A DNA stretch of 64,000 bases from Cryptomeria japonica. Its lineage: Eukaryota; Streptophyta; Pinopsida; Cupressales; Cupressaceae. The notes under the pieces were generated by a model. That model searched no databases. It saw only the letters and a list, made by a program, of their open reading frames with translations, and was not told the DNA's origin. Location of the stretch: positions 475,487,657-475,551,656 of the forward strand of contig NC_081412.1 of assembly GCF_030272615.1 (NCBI RefSeq), read 5' to 3'. Made by a program: the position numbers and the translations under genes. Below, in pieces: positions 1 through 12,900 of this stretch; position 1 is the first letter of the stretch; every line of letters starts with the position of its first letter.

Positions 1-127
1 TTTTTATGTAATGAAGTATTTTTACCTTGGAAGGGTGTTATTCTACTATTCAAGGCTATCAATTTCCAATTATAATCATATCCACTAGGGTGAAAAAATT
101 AACCTATCATTTTATTTCTTCTCATAT

Positions 128-464
128 TTGTTTGCTAGTATTTGTAAAGGAGCCTCTCCCCCTTTGCATAAAGGGGCCTCTCCCCCTTTACATAAAGGGT
201 TACTTTATTCCCTTTGTCAATTTTCCTTTGACTATTCCCCTCACCATAATAATTTCTTAATCTACCCTGAAAACCCTAGTGATATTGAGGAAGCCCCTCG
301 TAGTTCAGTTCATATTGAACTTATTAAATCCAAACTACTGCCTCCTAAATGTAATAATATTTCACCTAACATAAAAGGAAAAAAGCTAAAAAAAACCTAT
401 CAATGCTCTGGAGGTTGTGCTTCTTAAAACTGTCCCAAATAAATGGAAAGCCTCTACTCCCAAG
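128..464 (+). pseudogene. Left half of sequence S, a coding-like relic split by element A
   Basis: A reading frame runs towards base 464 with at least one frame change near 390-400. I do not recognise the protein. Its early part has a short internal duplication (151-199, two copies of a roughly 24-base unit). The last codons before 464 read in frame into the sequence after element A at 31754 once the duplicated target bases are counted once, so A probably split one open frame. The other half, at 31754-32250, is lysine- and acid-rich, and a second copy lies at 43077-43590. Bases 1-127 hold nothing I can name. It could be a retroelement gag-like protein or a decayed host gene. Confidence 0.4.
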
Positions 465-1773
465 TGATGAGGAGGTAATAGAATGAAAGGATAATCTTAC
501 ACCAATTAACCTCTAAGGCTCACAACTCAACCAAAACCCTACTACCAAAGGGTCCTACACAACACCAAGTCAATCTATAGTTTTGTGTCACTTAATAATA
601 CCTTAGGAGACTCAAAGGCTCCAATATGTCCCCTTCCAAAATAACAAAACACTCACAAGTCTTGATTGACTACACACACCTTTTCTTACATGAGTGGGCT
701 ACTACTAAGATTTAGGGGTTTGAAGGGCCCACTTGACCAATTCAACACAACAACCCTTTTAGGGGTAATATTAGAACATATTGACATAAATGAGACAGGA
801 TTCCATGGTCTAGACTCTTCGTACCATCAATATTGACTCACTTGCTCATAGATAGACCTGATTGCATTTAGGCCTCCTTTTGGGGTAATTAGGTAATACC
901 TTTTGATTCCAAAAGGATCTAGACAAAAAAATTATATTTATTGACACCCTTTTGGGAGTTCTCCACAATATCTCACTTTCAGGTTCCAAGACTATATGTA
1001 GATATTCCAATCGATACTACACCAATTGACCTATTAGGGCTATTAGGCCTTCTTGATTGGGCACTTTCCAAAATCTTATATGATCCTCCTTCCTGATGAA
1101 TTTACCTAAACATGGAATGTTATATCAACCTTCAAAACACTCTTCTACAACATTCAAACCTCTTCCCTGTTCTCTACAACTCAATTCACATGTACTCTCA
1201 TCATTCAACTGGTTTATCACATGATGATGCCAGACCTATGGATTCTTCATCAAACATAAAAAAATGTTGGAGGAAAATTTTGGCACTAGATTAATACATA
1301 TCATACAAAGGCCTATCACATTTTGGTCTTTGGGACCTTTATAGGTTCTTCCAAAATTACCACAACCATCCCCAACCAATTTTCAAGTGAACTAATCTTT
1401 GCAGTACAAAACCAACCAAAGTTGCAAAATTGTCATTACAACAAATGGACAACTTTTGCAACTTGTTACTAACTTAGACTTCGGACTATCTTAGTACACT
1501 AAAGTCATCACATATAATTTTATTTCATCAAAAATAACTCAAATAACCCTTTGGTCACCTAGTCTCACAATTTAGACTACTGTGACCCTTAATGACTCAA
1601 ATTTCTCTACAAAACCCTAAGTGACAATTTGACCCACACATGGACAAAACTTGTCACACTCCTATTACATTGATTACATCAATGAACCATGGGATCTCAT
1701 TACAATCATCCTAGACTATTTGACAACCAAGATGACCTTAATCTATGTCTTCATAGGTGGTGCTCCTGCACCA
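465..1773 (-). repeat. 3' LTR of element A
   Basis: This aligns with 30138-31748 from TGATGAGGAGG to CCTGCACCA. It lacks about 270-300 bases present in the other LTR (after position about 1310, matching 30985-31290), which explains 1309 versus 1611 bp. I counted 15 differences in the 130 aligned bases from 471. The small ORF at 1112-1294 is LTR sequence, not a gene. Confidence 0.9.
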
Positions 1774-2317
1774 TACTCCCCAGGTAAAAATTGTCTCAAG
1801 TCCTCTTAGAGACCAATTGCTGCAAATCAATACCCTTCTTTTTAATGTCTTCGTCCAACATCCATGTAGCTTTTGATTCAGGAAGTCCTTTCCATTTAAC
1901 CAAGTTATCAAAATAGGTCTTGTGTCTTGTCCTCTTGGCTTCCCTGCTATCCAAAATGCACTCCATCTTAGGTGGCTCCGTAGATGGGAGGTGTTTCATC
2001 CATTCTTCATCTTCTAGAATAGTTTCACCTTCACTTTCTCCCATAGTAGGACTCATGTACAATGCTAGATCAGAAACATTGAATATGGGTGAAATAGGAA
2101 TATCATTAGGGAGTTCAATTTTATAAGAATTAGGACCATGTTTCTTTAAAATTTTACAAGGCCCAATCTTTCTCATCATCAACTTGTTATGGCTTCCCTT
2201 TGGCAACCTATTCTTGTTAAGATGAACCATGACCATGTCACCTACTTGGTACTGCACATCTCTCCTTCTTTGATCCACTCTTTCCTTAGTATTTTGTATG
2301 TAATGGTATAGGGTATC
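1774..2317 (-). pseudogene. Element A integrase C-terminus and chromodomain
   Basis: The minus frame ending at 1796 encodes the integrase C-terminal part (a QVGDMVMVHL-type motif) followed by a chromodomain with an FDNLVKWKGLPESKATWM-type core. Chromodomains at the integrase C-terminus are the hallmark of chromoviruses and are thought to direct integration to marked chromatin. The frame continues from the integrase piece at 5826-6668 across the insertion of element D: the bases either side of D's target duplication GTATC rejoin in frame. This piece is open, unlike most of A. The short stretch 1774-1795 next to the LTR includes a weak purine-rich tract on the minus strand. Confidence 0.85.
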
Positions 2318-3855
2318 TGATGCAGAGCACCATAGTTCCAAAACACATTCACTCAAGAACCCTTCAAGGTTCATTCCAAACTATTCATTTAAGGCATAAA
2401 AACAACTTCTCCATCAATATCAATCTATCATCATACTTTCATGCATGCTAAAGGGGTTCATTAATGATGTCTCAAACATATCCAATCATTTATACCTTTG
2501 AAAACCATTAAACTTCATTGTGCATTGAAAGAATCCAATTCACTATCATCAAAGTGATTGTCATTCACATGATAGTTTTCTATACCTCCACACATACATT
2601 AATAACTTTCAAACCAGAGCATATTTAGAAGATCGCTTCAGTGAGGCTGTAAAAAACTAGGTTTTACAAGTCATATCAAAAATTCAGAACAATCCAACAG
2701 TTTTTTAAAAAGTTGTCATCTCTGCACCGAGACCAAATTTTGTCTGTCATAAATCTGGAAAATGTATGCTTGCTACCTGCTAGGGCATCATATTTCACAA
2801 CAAAGACTTAACCAAAAGAAAACAATACCATACTCAAATGAAATCCATCTGAATATAGTTTCATGATATGAAAGTCATTAATTTTTCCAATTGTGAAATC
2901 ACAAGATAAGTACAAACCCTTTCCAGCAACTCCATTTAAGACAGTTGAAAACCAGTTTTCACCAAAATGTTCATAACTTCCACAAATATAAACAAAAATG
3001 CCTCATACCAAAGGTAAAAGAAAGAAGATTCACACATCTTTCCAATAATTCTATTTAGAGGTCTTAATAATCTCATATGAGTTCATACCATATGCTGCAA
3101 TGTGACTGTTCTCAGGAAGTGTCAAATCTGCAATTAACAACTTGCACCAAAACTTCCATATCTTCTTCATTTCTAAACATAATAACTCCAAACCAAAAGG
3201 AAAAGAAATTTAATTAACATATGTAACTATAAATTATACATATACAAAGGTTTCCAAGCCATAAATGGTCATACAAGGCCTGTAACCAACACAAAAATTA
3301 GAAAGCCAACCAAAATAACAATAGTAGAATGCACCAAAATGTATCCAAAATGTTATCCTTTCTTCTCTATTATTCCAATAATGATTTGGTTCAACCAATA
3401 CAACATATTTATAGATTATTTGGTATTTATAAGCCATCCAACTACCTTTATGACCCTTCATCTTCCCTTTTACAACTTTATGTGCAATTTTTGCACTTTT
3501 ACTTTTTTGCAAATATTGCACTTTAGCAATTTTCTTGCAACTTTGACACTTTTTTCTAATGACTCTCCAAATTGTAAAAACCCCCTAAACATGTCCAAAT
3601 AATCTATTTAATACCTTTTACATACTTGATAGCCTTCTCATGGCCTTTTATACAATTTTGACCATCTTGACCTATAAGGGCCTATATGGACAACTAGGAC
3701 ATAATCAGGACTTGCTTACATTTTTAGGCTTCCAAGCCTTACAAATCATTCCAAATGGATTAAAATACATTATAAATGATTTTCAAATATTAATTATATT
3801 TCAAATGATGACTTTGACCATATATTTGCCTTACACCATGGGTGCTCCTGCACCA
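2318..3855 (-). repeat. 3' LTR of element D
   Basis: It runs from TGATGCAGAGC to CTGCACCA and aligns along its full length with 4308-5820. It carries about 25 extra bases near 3495-3520. ORFs at 3234-3526 and 3640-3870 recur in the other LTR and are repeat sequence, not genes. Confidence 0.9.
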
Positions 3856-4307
3856 TACTACCGGCTTTGAAAGATTTCCAAGTCTCTTGGAAATGAGTAA
3901 CATGATGCCTCTGCTACATTCTGATTCAATCAAGACTCCTATCAATGGAGTTTATACTAGCTGCTTCCAATGGTGCATCTCTCATTTGAAGTCCACTTCT
4001 CCAAGCTGCTACAAACACCCAACAACTTATGTCCCTCATCTGGGAGTCATCTCTTGCCTCTCTCCCTAGGACTCTTGGTGACACACTGGACCTCCTTCTC
4101 AGGCCCTTTGGACCATATCCTATGGCCCCCTCTGGTAGACCTTCCTGTCCACCCACTTGTAGCTGAGTGAACCTGCACCAAACCTACAACCAAGAAACTT
4201 TAATCACAAGAATCAAATAAACGATCTCATGGGCTAGCAACTGGTGTGGATTGCCTCCTTTGGTGCTCTACCCACACACTCAAGCTCTTCTAGCTTTGAT
4301 ACCAATT
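3856..4307 (-). other. Internal domain of element D (452 bp)
   Basis: This is noticeably richer in G and C than the AT-rich LTRs around it. Short frames exist on both strands (minus 3926-4156, plus 3970-4170), but neither resembles gag, protease or pol. It may be a packaging leader or a captured host fragment. I cannot identify it. Confidence 0.6.
4293..4304 (-). promoter_or_regulatory. Primer binding site of element D
   Basis: On the minus strand it reads TGGTATCAAAGC, one base from the usual plant initiator-Met tRNA site TGGTATCAGAGC, and it lies three bases from the 5' LTR. Confidence 0.8.
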
Positions 4308-5820
4308 TGATGCAGAGCACCATAGTTCCAAAACACATTCAGTCAATAAACCTTCAAGGTTCATTCCAAACTATTCATTTAAGGCATAAAAACAACTTCT
4401 CCATCAATATCAATCTATCATCATACTTTCATGCATTCTATAGGGGTTCATTAATGATTTCTCAAACATATCCAATCATTTATACCTTTGCAAACCATTA
4501 AACTTCATTGTGCATTGAAAGAATCCAATTCACTATCATCAAAGTGATTGTCATTCACATGATAGTTTTCTATACCTTCACACAGACATTAATAACTTTT
4601 AAACCAGAGCATATTTAGAAGATCGCTTCAGTGAGGCTGTACAAAACTAGGTTTTAAAAGTCATATCAAAAATTAAGAACAATCCAACAGTTCTTTAAAA
4701 AGTTGTCATCTCTGCACTGAGACCAAATTTTGTCTGTCATAAATCTGGAAAATGTATGCTTGCTACCTGCTAGGGCATCATATTTCACAACAAAGACTTA
4801 ACCAAAAGAAAACAATACCATACTCAAATGAAATCCATCTGAATATAATTTCATGATATGCAAGTCATTAATTTTTCCAATTGTGAAATCACAAGATAAG
4901 TACAAACCCTTTCCAGCAACTCCATTTAAGACAGTTGAAAACCAGTTTTCACCAAAATCTTCATAACTTCCACAAATATAAACAAAAATGCCTCATACCA
5001 AAGGTAAAAGAAAGAGGATTCACATATATTTCCAATAAGTCTATTTAGAGGTCTTAATAATCTCACATGATTTCATACCATATGCTGCAATGTGACAGTT
5101 CTCAGGGAGTGTCAAATCTGCAATTAACAACTTTCACCAAAACTTCCATATCTTCTTCATTTCTAAACATAATAAATCCAAACCAAAAGGAAAAGAAATT
5201 TAATTAACATATCTAACTATAAATGATAAATATACAAAGGTTTCCAAGCCATACATGGTCATACAAGGCCTGGAACCAACACAAAAACTGGAAAGCCAAC
5301 CAAAATAACAATAGTAGAATGCACCAAAATGTATCCAAAATGTTCTCCTTTCTTCTCTATTCTTCCAATAATTATTTGGTTTGACCAATACAACATATTT
5401 ATAGAGTCTTTGGTAGTTATAAACAATCCAACTACCTTTATGACCCTTCATCTTCCCTTTTACAACTTTATGTGCAATTTTTGCACTTTTGCAATTTTCT
5501 TGCAACTTTGACACTTTTTCCTAATGACTCTCCAAATTATAAAACCCCCCTAAATATGTCCAAATAATATATTTAATACGTTTTACATACTTGATAGCCT
5601 TCTCATGGCCTTTTATACAATTTTGACCATCTTGACCTATAAGGGCCTATATGGACAACTAGGACATAATCAGGACTTGCTTACATTTTTAGGCTTCCAA
5701 GCCTTACAAATAATTCCAAATGGATTCAAATACATTATAAATGACCTTCAAATATCAATTATATTTCAAATGATGACTTTGACCATATATTTTCCTTACA
5801 CCATGGGTGGTCCTGCACCA
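4308..5820 (-). repeat. 5' LTR of element D
   Basis: It starts TGATGCAGAGC and ends CTGCACCA, and is followed by the target duplication GTATC. It is near-identical to 2318-3855. Confidence 0.9.
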
Positions 5821-5825
5821 GTATC

Positions 5826-6668
5826 CCTGACTTGTTGGTGAACCTCTTTCATAGAATTTGCAAATTCATTAGCATGTCCACTCCTCTTGTCCAATCCCTG
5901 AACATCTCTTGATTCAAAAACTCCTCTTGGATGACTATCATACACAATCTCAAAAGGACTCAGATCTCTACTTCTGTTTGTTGAATCATTATAGGCATAT
6001 TCTTCTTGAGGTATCACCACATCCCAACTACATCCATTCTCTCTTCTCAAACATCTAAGAAGGTTTTATAATGACCTATTCACAGCCTCAATTTGGCCAT
6101 CAATCTAAGGGTGATAGGATGAACTAAAAGACAAGTTTGTACCCAATATTTTCGACAATTTTCTCCAAAAATGTCCTACAATTTTTCTATCCCTATAACA
6201 TACAATACTGAAAGGCAACCCATGGATTCTGACAATTTCTTTGAAAAACAAGCCTGCAATATAGCTAGCATCATTTGTGGTTTTACAAGGAATAAAGTGA
6301 GCCATCCTGTTGAACCTGTCTACCACAACAAACACACTGTCATGACCAGTCTTTGTATTTGGTAACCCCATCACAAAGTCCATACTCAAGCTTTGCCAAG
6401 GTCTACTTGGTATAGGAAAAGGCTGGTACAATCCTGCATTGGTTGAGACCCCCTTCGCTCTCTGACACATAGTGAAACTCTCAACAAACTTTCTGATATC
6501 AGTTTGCATCCATGGCCAAAAGTAAAATCTCCTAACTAGGTCCAAGGTCTTATTGAGCCTAAAATGACCTCCTAAACCACCACTATGTTTCTCCTTCACT
6601 ACATTATCCCTCATTGAACACTTACGGATACACAGTTGACACCCATTGAACAAAAGACCATCTTGCAA
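5826..6668 (-). pseudogene. Element A integrase, zinc-binding and catalytic core
   Basis: The minus strand shows the integrase zinc-binding region (HSGGLGGHFRLNKT, FYFWPW, then a Cys in MCQRAKG). The first Cys of the usual HHCC pair is Phe. The catalytic core follows, with SMDFVMGLP and VVVDRFNRMAHFIP. The second acidic site reads CYRDRK where related elements have SDRD, and the third acidic residue (usually Glu in FWRELF) is Lys, so the enzyme is inactive. At about 6107 a TAG stands where the family has Gln in YHPQTDGQ. The frame then continues through 5826 into the C-terminal piece beyond element D. Confidence 0.85.
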
Positions 6669-6689
6669 GGTGTAGTAAAAAAAATCACT

Positions 6690-7198
6690 ATGGAAAGCAT
6701 TTGCAAACTCATTGCATACCTTATTCTTGAAATCTTGGTCATCTTCATACTATACTTTGAGTGCCTCAACACCCATGCTTGATGAAGAAGGTGTATGCTT
6801 GGAGGCTTTCAACCCATTTTATATGCCTATGATTGAGCTTCTCTTATCCATTCAAAAAACTTAGAGCATGATTATCAATATATACAATAAATTCCTTAGG
6901 AAGCAAGTAGTGCCTCCATTTTTTCAGAGCTTATACCATGTCATACAACTCTAGATCATCTGAGGAATACTTCCTCTTTGGTTCATTCAGTTTTTCATAG
7001 AAAAAGGCCATCGGTCTTCCATCTTGGCTCAATACTACTCCTATAGCCAACCCACTTGCATCACATTCAATGGTGAATACCTTATTGAAATCAGGCAATA
7101 CTAGGACTGGGTACTTGGCAACTTTCTATTTCAAACACTCAAAACTCTGATCTACTTCTTTATACCATACAAACTTCACCTTACCACCACCCTTGATG
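6690..7198 (-). pseudogene. Element A RNase H region and integrase linker
   Basis: The minus strand reads a gypsy RNase [51 protein letters not shown] and a DNHALSFLNG motif. It is interrupted by several stops, among them TAA where relatives have Gln before ALKKWRHYL and before EKLN. The domain continues directly from the RT at 20814-21500 once element B is removed. The linker 6669-6760 is too decayed to read. Confidence 0.8.
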
Positions 7199-7203
7199 GT
7201 TTC

Positions 7204-7963
7204 TGTAGACATCTAAAATTGTCATGTCTAATTAAATAAATATTTTATTTATTTAATTATCTAAGCTTAATTCTTCTATTAATTAAATAAATCTTTATTT
7301 ATTTAATTAATTCATTTATCCTCTTCTAGCCTTATTTCTCATTTAAATAAATACATTTATTTATTTAAATTATCCTTTTCCTAAATTAAATAAATATCTT
7401 ATTTATTTAATTGATCCCTCTTCTTCTATTAATTAAATAAATCTTTATTTATTTAATTAATTCATTAACCTTTTCCACCTATGACACATGTCATTCATCT
7501 CTTAATTCATACACTACCTACCCCTTTCATTATTTTGGTATTTCTTTTACCTACCCTCTAATCCTAGCCGACCTCCTTTTTACACCTCTCAATCTTATCC
7601 CTCCATTTCATATTGTGTCTTCTATTTAAGGAGATGCTTCCTTCATTATCAAACCCTAATGATCATTTTGACTACACTACGATCCTACTTGCAACCACAT
7701 TCCGTTCTTTGTTGAGCTCTTGTGCATATAAAATCTGATAGCAAATATATCAAGCAAGATCAATGGAGATAGGAAGAATGGAGATCAAAACCCTATTGGA
7801 CATGTAATGGTATAATCTTTGTGATTTCATTTGATTTGCATTGTCTTAGGTAATCTTCATATGTTATGGTGGATCTTTGTTGATTGTTAGGCTAGGGTTT
7901 GGTGGTTGAATTCATTTAGCCTTTCAATATTGTTATTATTGTTATCCATTTTCACCATATACA
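7204..7963 (+). repeat. 5' LTR of element B with an array of palindromes
   Basis: It runs from TGTAGACA to CATATACA. The first 260 bases hold five near-perfect palindromes of 29-32 bases built on AATTAAATAAAT and its complement (7229-7259, 7279-7310, 7341-7370, 7384-7412, 7429-7460). A TATA-like TATTTAAG lies near 7623, followed about 30 bases on by a possible transcription start. Confidence 0.93.
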
Positions 7964-9996
7964 TTTTGGCACGCCCGGTGGGACGCTTGTCCCTTTGCAT
8001 CTAACCTCCTTGTTGCAGATTTTGCATTTTTGAAGTTGCAGATCGGACATTTTTCGACAGCATTTTAGTTTTTTTCCGCCTCTGTGAACTTTCGGATCGC
8101 GTCTTTGATTTTCTGGCGCGTTTGCGGGATCTGGAATCGTGTTTGTGTTTTTGGCAAATTTTATTTTGCAGGATTCAGAAAGGAGCGTCTGTGTTTCAGA
8201 AACGCGTCTGTGTTATTTCTACCCGCGTCTGTGTCGGAAAGGAGCGTCTGTGATTTTTAGGCACGTCTGTGCATCACAGAACCATGTCTGTGTTATCCAG
8301 ACGCGTCTGTGTTGAGGGTAACAGCATCTGTGTATTTACTGTTTCAAAATTTTGAAGTTTTCATTGATTCAATTTTTGGATTTTGTACTTAGGGTTTCAG
8401 ATCTGGTTTATTTTTGGACTAACTCTTTCAGATCTAGCTAACTAAATTGGTGCAGCTTGTCTTGGAAGCAAAATGTTTTGTTGAAGGCCCCTATGTCACA
8501 AAGTCTTTTGGGTTTTTAAAATGTACCTAACTTGTGTGTTTGCAGGAAGGGGTGATTATGTCAAACAACCCAAACTACTAACAAATTTTGTTGCAGGTCC
8601 TTGGCTAGGGTTTTGAAATTTTGTTGTGTGCTTTGTTTTCATAGAATAGCAAACACTTCCATTGGTGCACCAAAATTGAATCATTGTCTTTTGTGTCTTG
8701 AGCAATAGGCTCTTTTTGTTTAATCTTTAGAGGGCCTGTCTTCTTGTGTGGTCATTAGGACTACTAGTGAGAAGAGAACGACCCAAGTGGTAGCGAGGAA
8801 AACCCACCTCATTCGAACCACTATAATCAAATGTATTCATGGTGAAAACTATGAATAACGTGTGCTGATTAGTTCATACCGACACTATGTCTCCCCATAA
8901 ACCCGTTTGATCAAATTTATTTGATGATTTGTAGGGCGTAACCCCTACCGGGTAGGAGCCTTCTGTATTTACAGAGCTGAAAGTGCCGCATGTATGGCCA
9001 CATGAGTGGATGCCCTTACTAGCACCTTTTTGTTTTAGAAGCCCAAATCCTTCTAGTTGTTGGGGCAGGAGGTCGGACCTCTGGTAGCGGCCCACACACA
9101 TACGGTTCTTAGTAGAGATACAAAGTTCGCCACGGGGAGTTTTCGTGGGGACTGATGCTTAACTGACCCGAGAAGTGAGTGTCGAGGGTGGAGCCAGTGA
9201 GGTCAAGCATCTAAGTATCCACTCTGAATAGCGTAGCCTCGGGGGTAAAACCCCATGTGGGATCAACAACTATTGTCTTGGCCAGCCATAAGAATTGTGC
9301 TTGACTTATTTTAAACATTCAAAACCAAACAACAAAACATTGTGTCTTTTGTGTTTTCAAGTGTATGCAAAACATTTTTACATCAAACAACACACTTTTC
9401 TTGGTGTCATTTTGAGTCTAAACACTTGCAAACATTGAGTCCTCATCAACATTGTGTCCTCTTGTCACGAAAAACAGTCAAACATTCAGATTTGGTCACA
9501 ACTTCACAAATTGGAAAAATTTTACAGTCCAGCAAACAAGAGCAATCAGTTTCGGAATTCTTGAGCTTCCTAGGTTGTTTCTCTAGGTTTTCATCTAGCA
9601 TTCAACTTGTCTTTGGGTCTCACAAAATCCATCATTGCTTTACACCTTACATTACATTCACATTTGTCTAAACTTGAGTCAAAAGGTCACTTGCTTGTCC
9701 TCATCATACTTTGTCAACACACTACATACAACAACACTTTGCTAAGTGGTCCCTCATCAAGGTTTCTTACCTTTGGGTCTCATTTGGTTTTACTTAGAGT
9801 CAAGGTCAACTTAGCTCATCAAGAGAAACTATCCTCTCTTTGGAAGTCACACCTACTCTAGTACATACATACTTGGTCTTACACTTTGGACATTACAAGT
9901 ACACTTCAGACTCATTTACATTTCATCCAGCTCTTGGTCTTCCATACTCTTTCCATTTTTCATCTAGTCTCACACATCTTGGTCAATACCTAGTTC
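7964..9996 (+). promoter_or_regulatory. Primer site and long untranslated leader of element B
   Basis: TTTTGGCACGCCCGGTGGGA at 7964-7983 directly follows the LTR, in the place and style of a gypsy primer site. I cannot name the tRNA. At 8185-8334 the leader holds about eight GCGTCTGTG-like repeats. From 8770 to 9290 it is GC-richer and full of short inverted motifs, as expected for a structured packaging or translation leader. From 9300 to 9996 it is CA-rich with only short frames. No gene is supported before the ATG at 9997; the ORFs at 8874-9101 and 9342-9861 look like chance. Confidence 0.75.
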
Positions 9997-12900
9997 ATGG
10001 TTGAAACCCGTCTTCAAAAATCTCGGAGAGAAACTAAAGAGGCTCAAGAGTCCGCAAACATGAGTTCTTATGAGTACGACAATGAGATCGTTTTCAATTC
10101 TGATCATACTACATTACTTGACATGGATGCCTATAGAAACATTCCAAATGTTGAGAACATGGACACTATAAACAACAATGCTACACACAATGACAATGTG
10201 GACAACTTTTCAGTACATTCAGCAGATGTGGAAGAATCCATAATGGATCCCCGCTTCAATCGATTGATTGAGGAAATAATGAGGAGGGATAGACAATACT
10301 TCTTACACATGATGGCACAAAGTGGAGCCAAGATACCTCATGATTTTGACATGTCTCAAATAATGGAACATAGACCTTTGCAACAACCGCACTCCAATAT
10401 GGATCAAAGGAGACCTAATAGTGGAGGAAATAGAGGACCATATATGGTACCTGAATCACCATCAGCTTTGCTTAAAAAACCAGAGGTCCCACATACACAT
10501 GGTCAAGCATATGATACTCACTTTCGTAGACCATTATGGAAGTCTTATGCAGACAGCTACGCTCAATCACATACCAATGCTAAGGAACAACCACCAAAAC
10601 AATTGGATGTTCAAAGGCATGCTCAAAATTTGGACACAAGGAAACCTCATGTCAAATTTGGGGGCAACACAATGGAACATGACATACCTGTAGAGTATGA
10701 CATACATGCACAAAATAAATATGGTGTTCCTCAACATGAATTTATACCAAGTGCTCCATATATGCCACATCAATATAGACCTCCTCCATATGAACATGTG
10801 TATGATCAATATCATCCATATATGCAACAAGCTCCTCCTCAAATTGGTGTCTCAAACATGGGATATGGTCCAAGAAATCAATCTCCACCTAAGAGCAATT
10901 TAGAGCAACAAATAAGGGACTTACAAAAGAAAATGGAGGACATAAATACACCAAAGCCAGCATACACAATGAGAGACATATGTCCTTATCCATTTGACAA
11001 GAGCATTCCAATGCCTCCATTTCCTACACATTTTGTGACGCCTAAATTTGACAAGTATAGAGGAAAAGGGGATCCTAAGGCACACATAAGACAGTTTTTC
11101 ACAGCTTGCATTGAAGTAACAACAGAAGAGACATATTTGATGAGATTATTCCCACAAAGCTTAGGTGATCAAGCTATGGAATGGTTCTCCCAACTTCCAC
11201 CTAGTATTAAGTCATGGGGTGACCTAGCAGAAGCATTTATTCAACATTTCTCCTACAATATAGAGACAGACATATCAGTCACTACTTTGTGCAACACCAA
11301 GCAAAAAGAGGGAGAATCTTTTGCATCATTTTTACAAAGATGGAGAAATCTAGCCAGCAGATGCTCTTGTGAGATTCCACAAAAACAAATGGTAGAGATG
11401 TTCACCCAAAATGTTAACAAAGAGATTGGTTATGACTTAAGGAAAGGTTGTTTGTCTACCTTCAAGGACGTTATCGAAAAAGGCTTAGCAACAGAAAAGG
11501 TCCTAATTGAACAAGGAGTCATTAAGATATTTAAGGAAAACAAAGATGACTTTAAAGGAAAAGACAAGCCAAGATTTTGGAATAAAAACAAGAACACAGT
11601 CAATGATGGTGTTGTTGATGCCAACACAGTGCAACCTAAATTCATCTTTTCAGGATCAAGTTCTACAAACAATCAAGTAAATACTCAAACAACTTCCAGA
11701 TCACGAAGGAAGTACACTCCATTGGGAGAACCACTTGAGTTAGTTTTCAAGAAGCTTGTGGCAAACAAGGTAATCATAGTTCTAGATTTTCCTCCATATG
11801 AACCAAAGGTTAAGCCGAATTGGTGGAATGATGATGAGTATTGTGAATTTCATAAGAGAAAGGGTCATAAGATAGGAAATTGTCATCGACTGAAGAACAT
11901 CATACAGGATCTCATTGATAGAGGTGACATTGAGATTGAGGGACATTCATCTAATCAAGAACATGAGATGTTTAAGGAACCATTCCCAAAACATGACAAG
12001 GGAAAAGCTAAAGCCACAGATGACCAAGCCAACTATACTAGAGCACCTTACAACTATGATTCAACTATCAATAATATCTTGATGGACAATTACGTCTCTA
12101 CTATTATCATCAAGGACAAAGCATCTGAGAATTCTACTCAGAGACCCAAGATTGTCCTATAAGGTGTTGGATCTTCTTCCGAACCTACCTCTGAATGTCA
12201 CGTTACAACCCGTCGAGGTAAAATTACTTTGCAAGGTGCTCCAGCTAAAAACACTGCCTCTTCATCAACCAAACCTGAGTATGATCTTGTAGAATAGTTA
12301 GGGAAGACACCCACACTCATCTCCATCCTTGAGCTCTTACGCATATCCCCCACACATAAAGCCATTCTTGACAAAATCTTGAGAGACACTGCCGTTCCTA
12401 CTGATCTGAACGTGGACCAGTTTCAAGCCATGGTGGGATACCTTTCCATTCCACACTCCCTTACTTTCACAGAAGTCGATGACGCATTTGTAAGTCAGCC
12501 ACATAATGTGCCATTACACATTGAAGCCTTCATACACAAACATCAAATAAAACAAGTCCTGATAGATGGAGGAGCAGGTCTAAACATTTGCACATTAAGA
12601 ACTATCACACAATTGGGATATTCTGATAAAGCTGTAAATTCTACAAACAAGATCACCATTAAGGCATATGATGATGAAGAGCGTTCATCCAAAGGCACAG
12701 TCACCTTACCTCTCAGAGTTGGGCTAGTTACAAAGGATGTGGTTTGTCAAGTCCTAGACCTAGATCTCACATACAACATACTCTTGGGACGTCCATGGAT
12801 TCATGAGATGAGCGCAGTCCCATCTACATATCATCGATGTATCAAGTTCCCACACAATGGAGTTGAAGTGACCATCAAAGCGGATCCAAATCCATTCATA

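Larger units (their letters stand above)
2318..5820 (-). mobile_element. Element D: short non-autonomous LTR retrotransposon in A
   Basis: LTRs lie at 2318-3855 and 4308-5820 (1538 and 1513 bp). The perfect 5-bp target duplication GTATC is at 2313-2317 and 5821-5825. The internal region (3856-4307) is only 452 bp and encodes no recognisable retroelement protein. A primer site resembling that for initiator methionine tRNA lies at 4293-4304 beside the right LTR, so D reads on the minus strand. Its LTR starts TGGTGCAGGAGCACC on the minus strand, as does element A's, and both have the same type of primer site. I infer that an A-like gypsy supplied the proteins for its transposition. The LTRs differ at 10 of 300 aligned bases (2401-2700 versus 4391-4690). 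Confidence 0.92.

Noticed and set aside
1112-1294. Small plus ORF also present at 30763-31023
   Set aside because: It lies in element A's LTRs, and its recurrence is due to the LTR repeat.
10131-10903. Short ORFs on both strands within B's gag
   Set aside because: They overlap the long gag frame, have no motif of their own and carry its composition in other frames.
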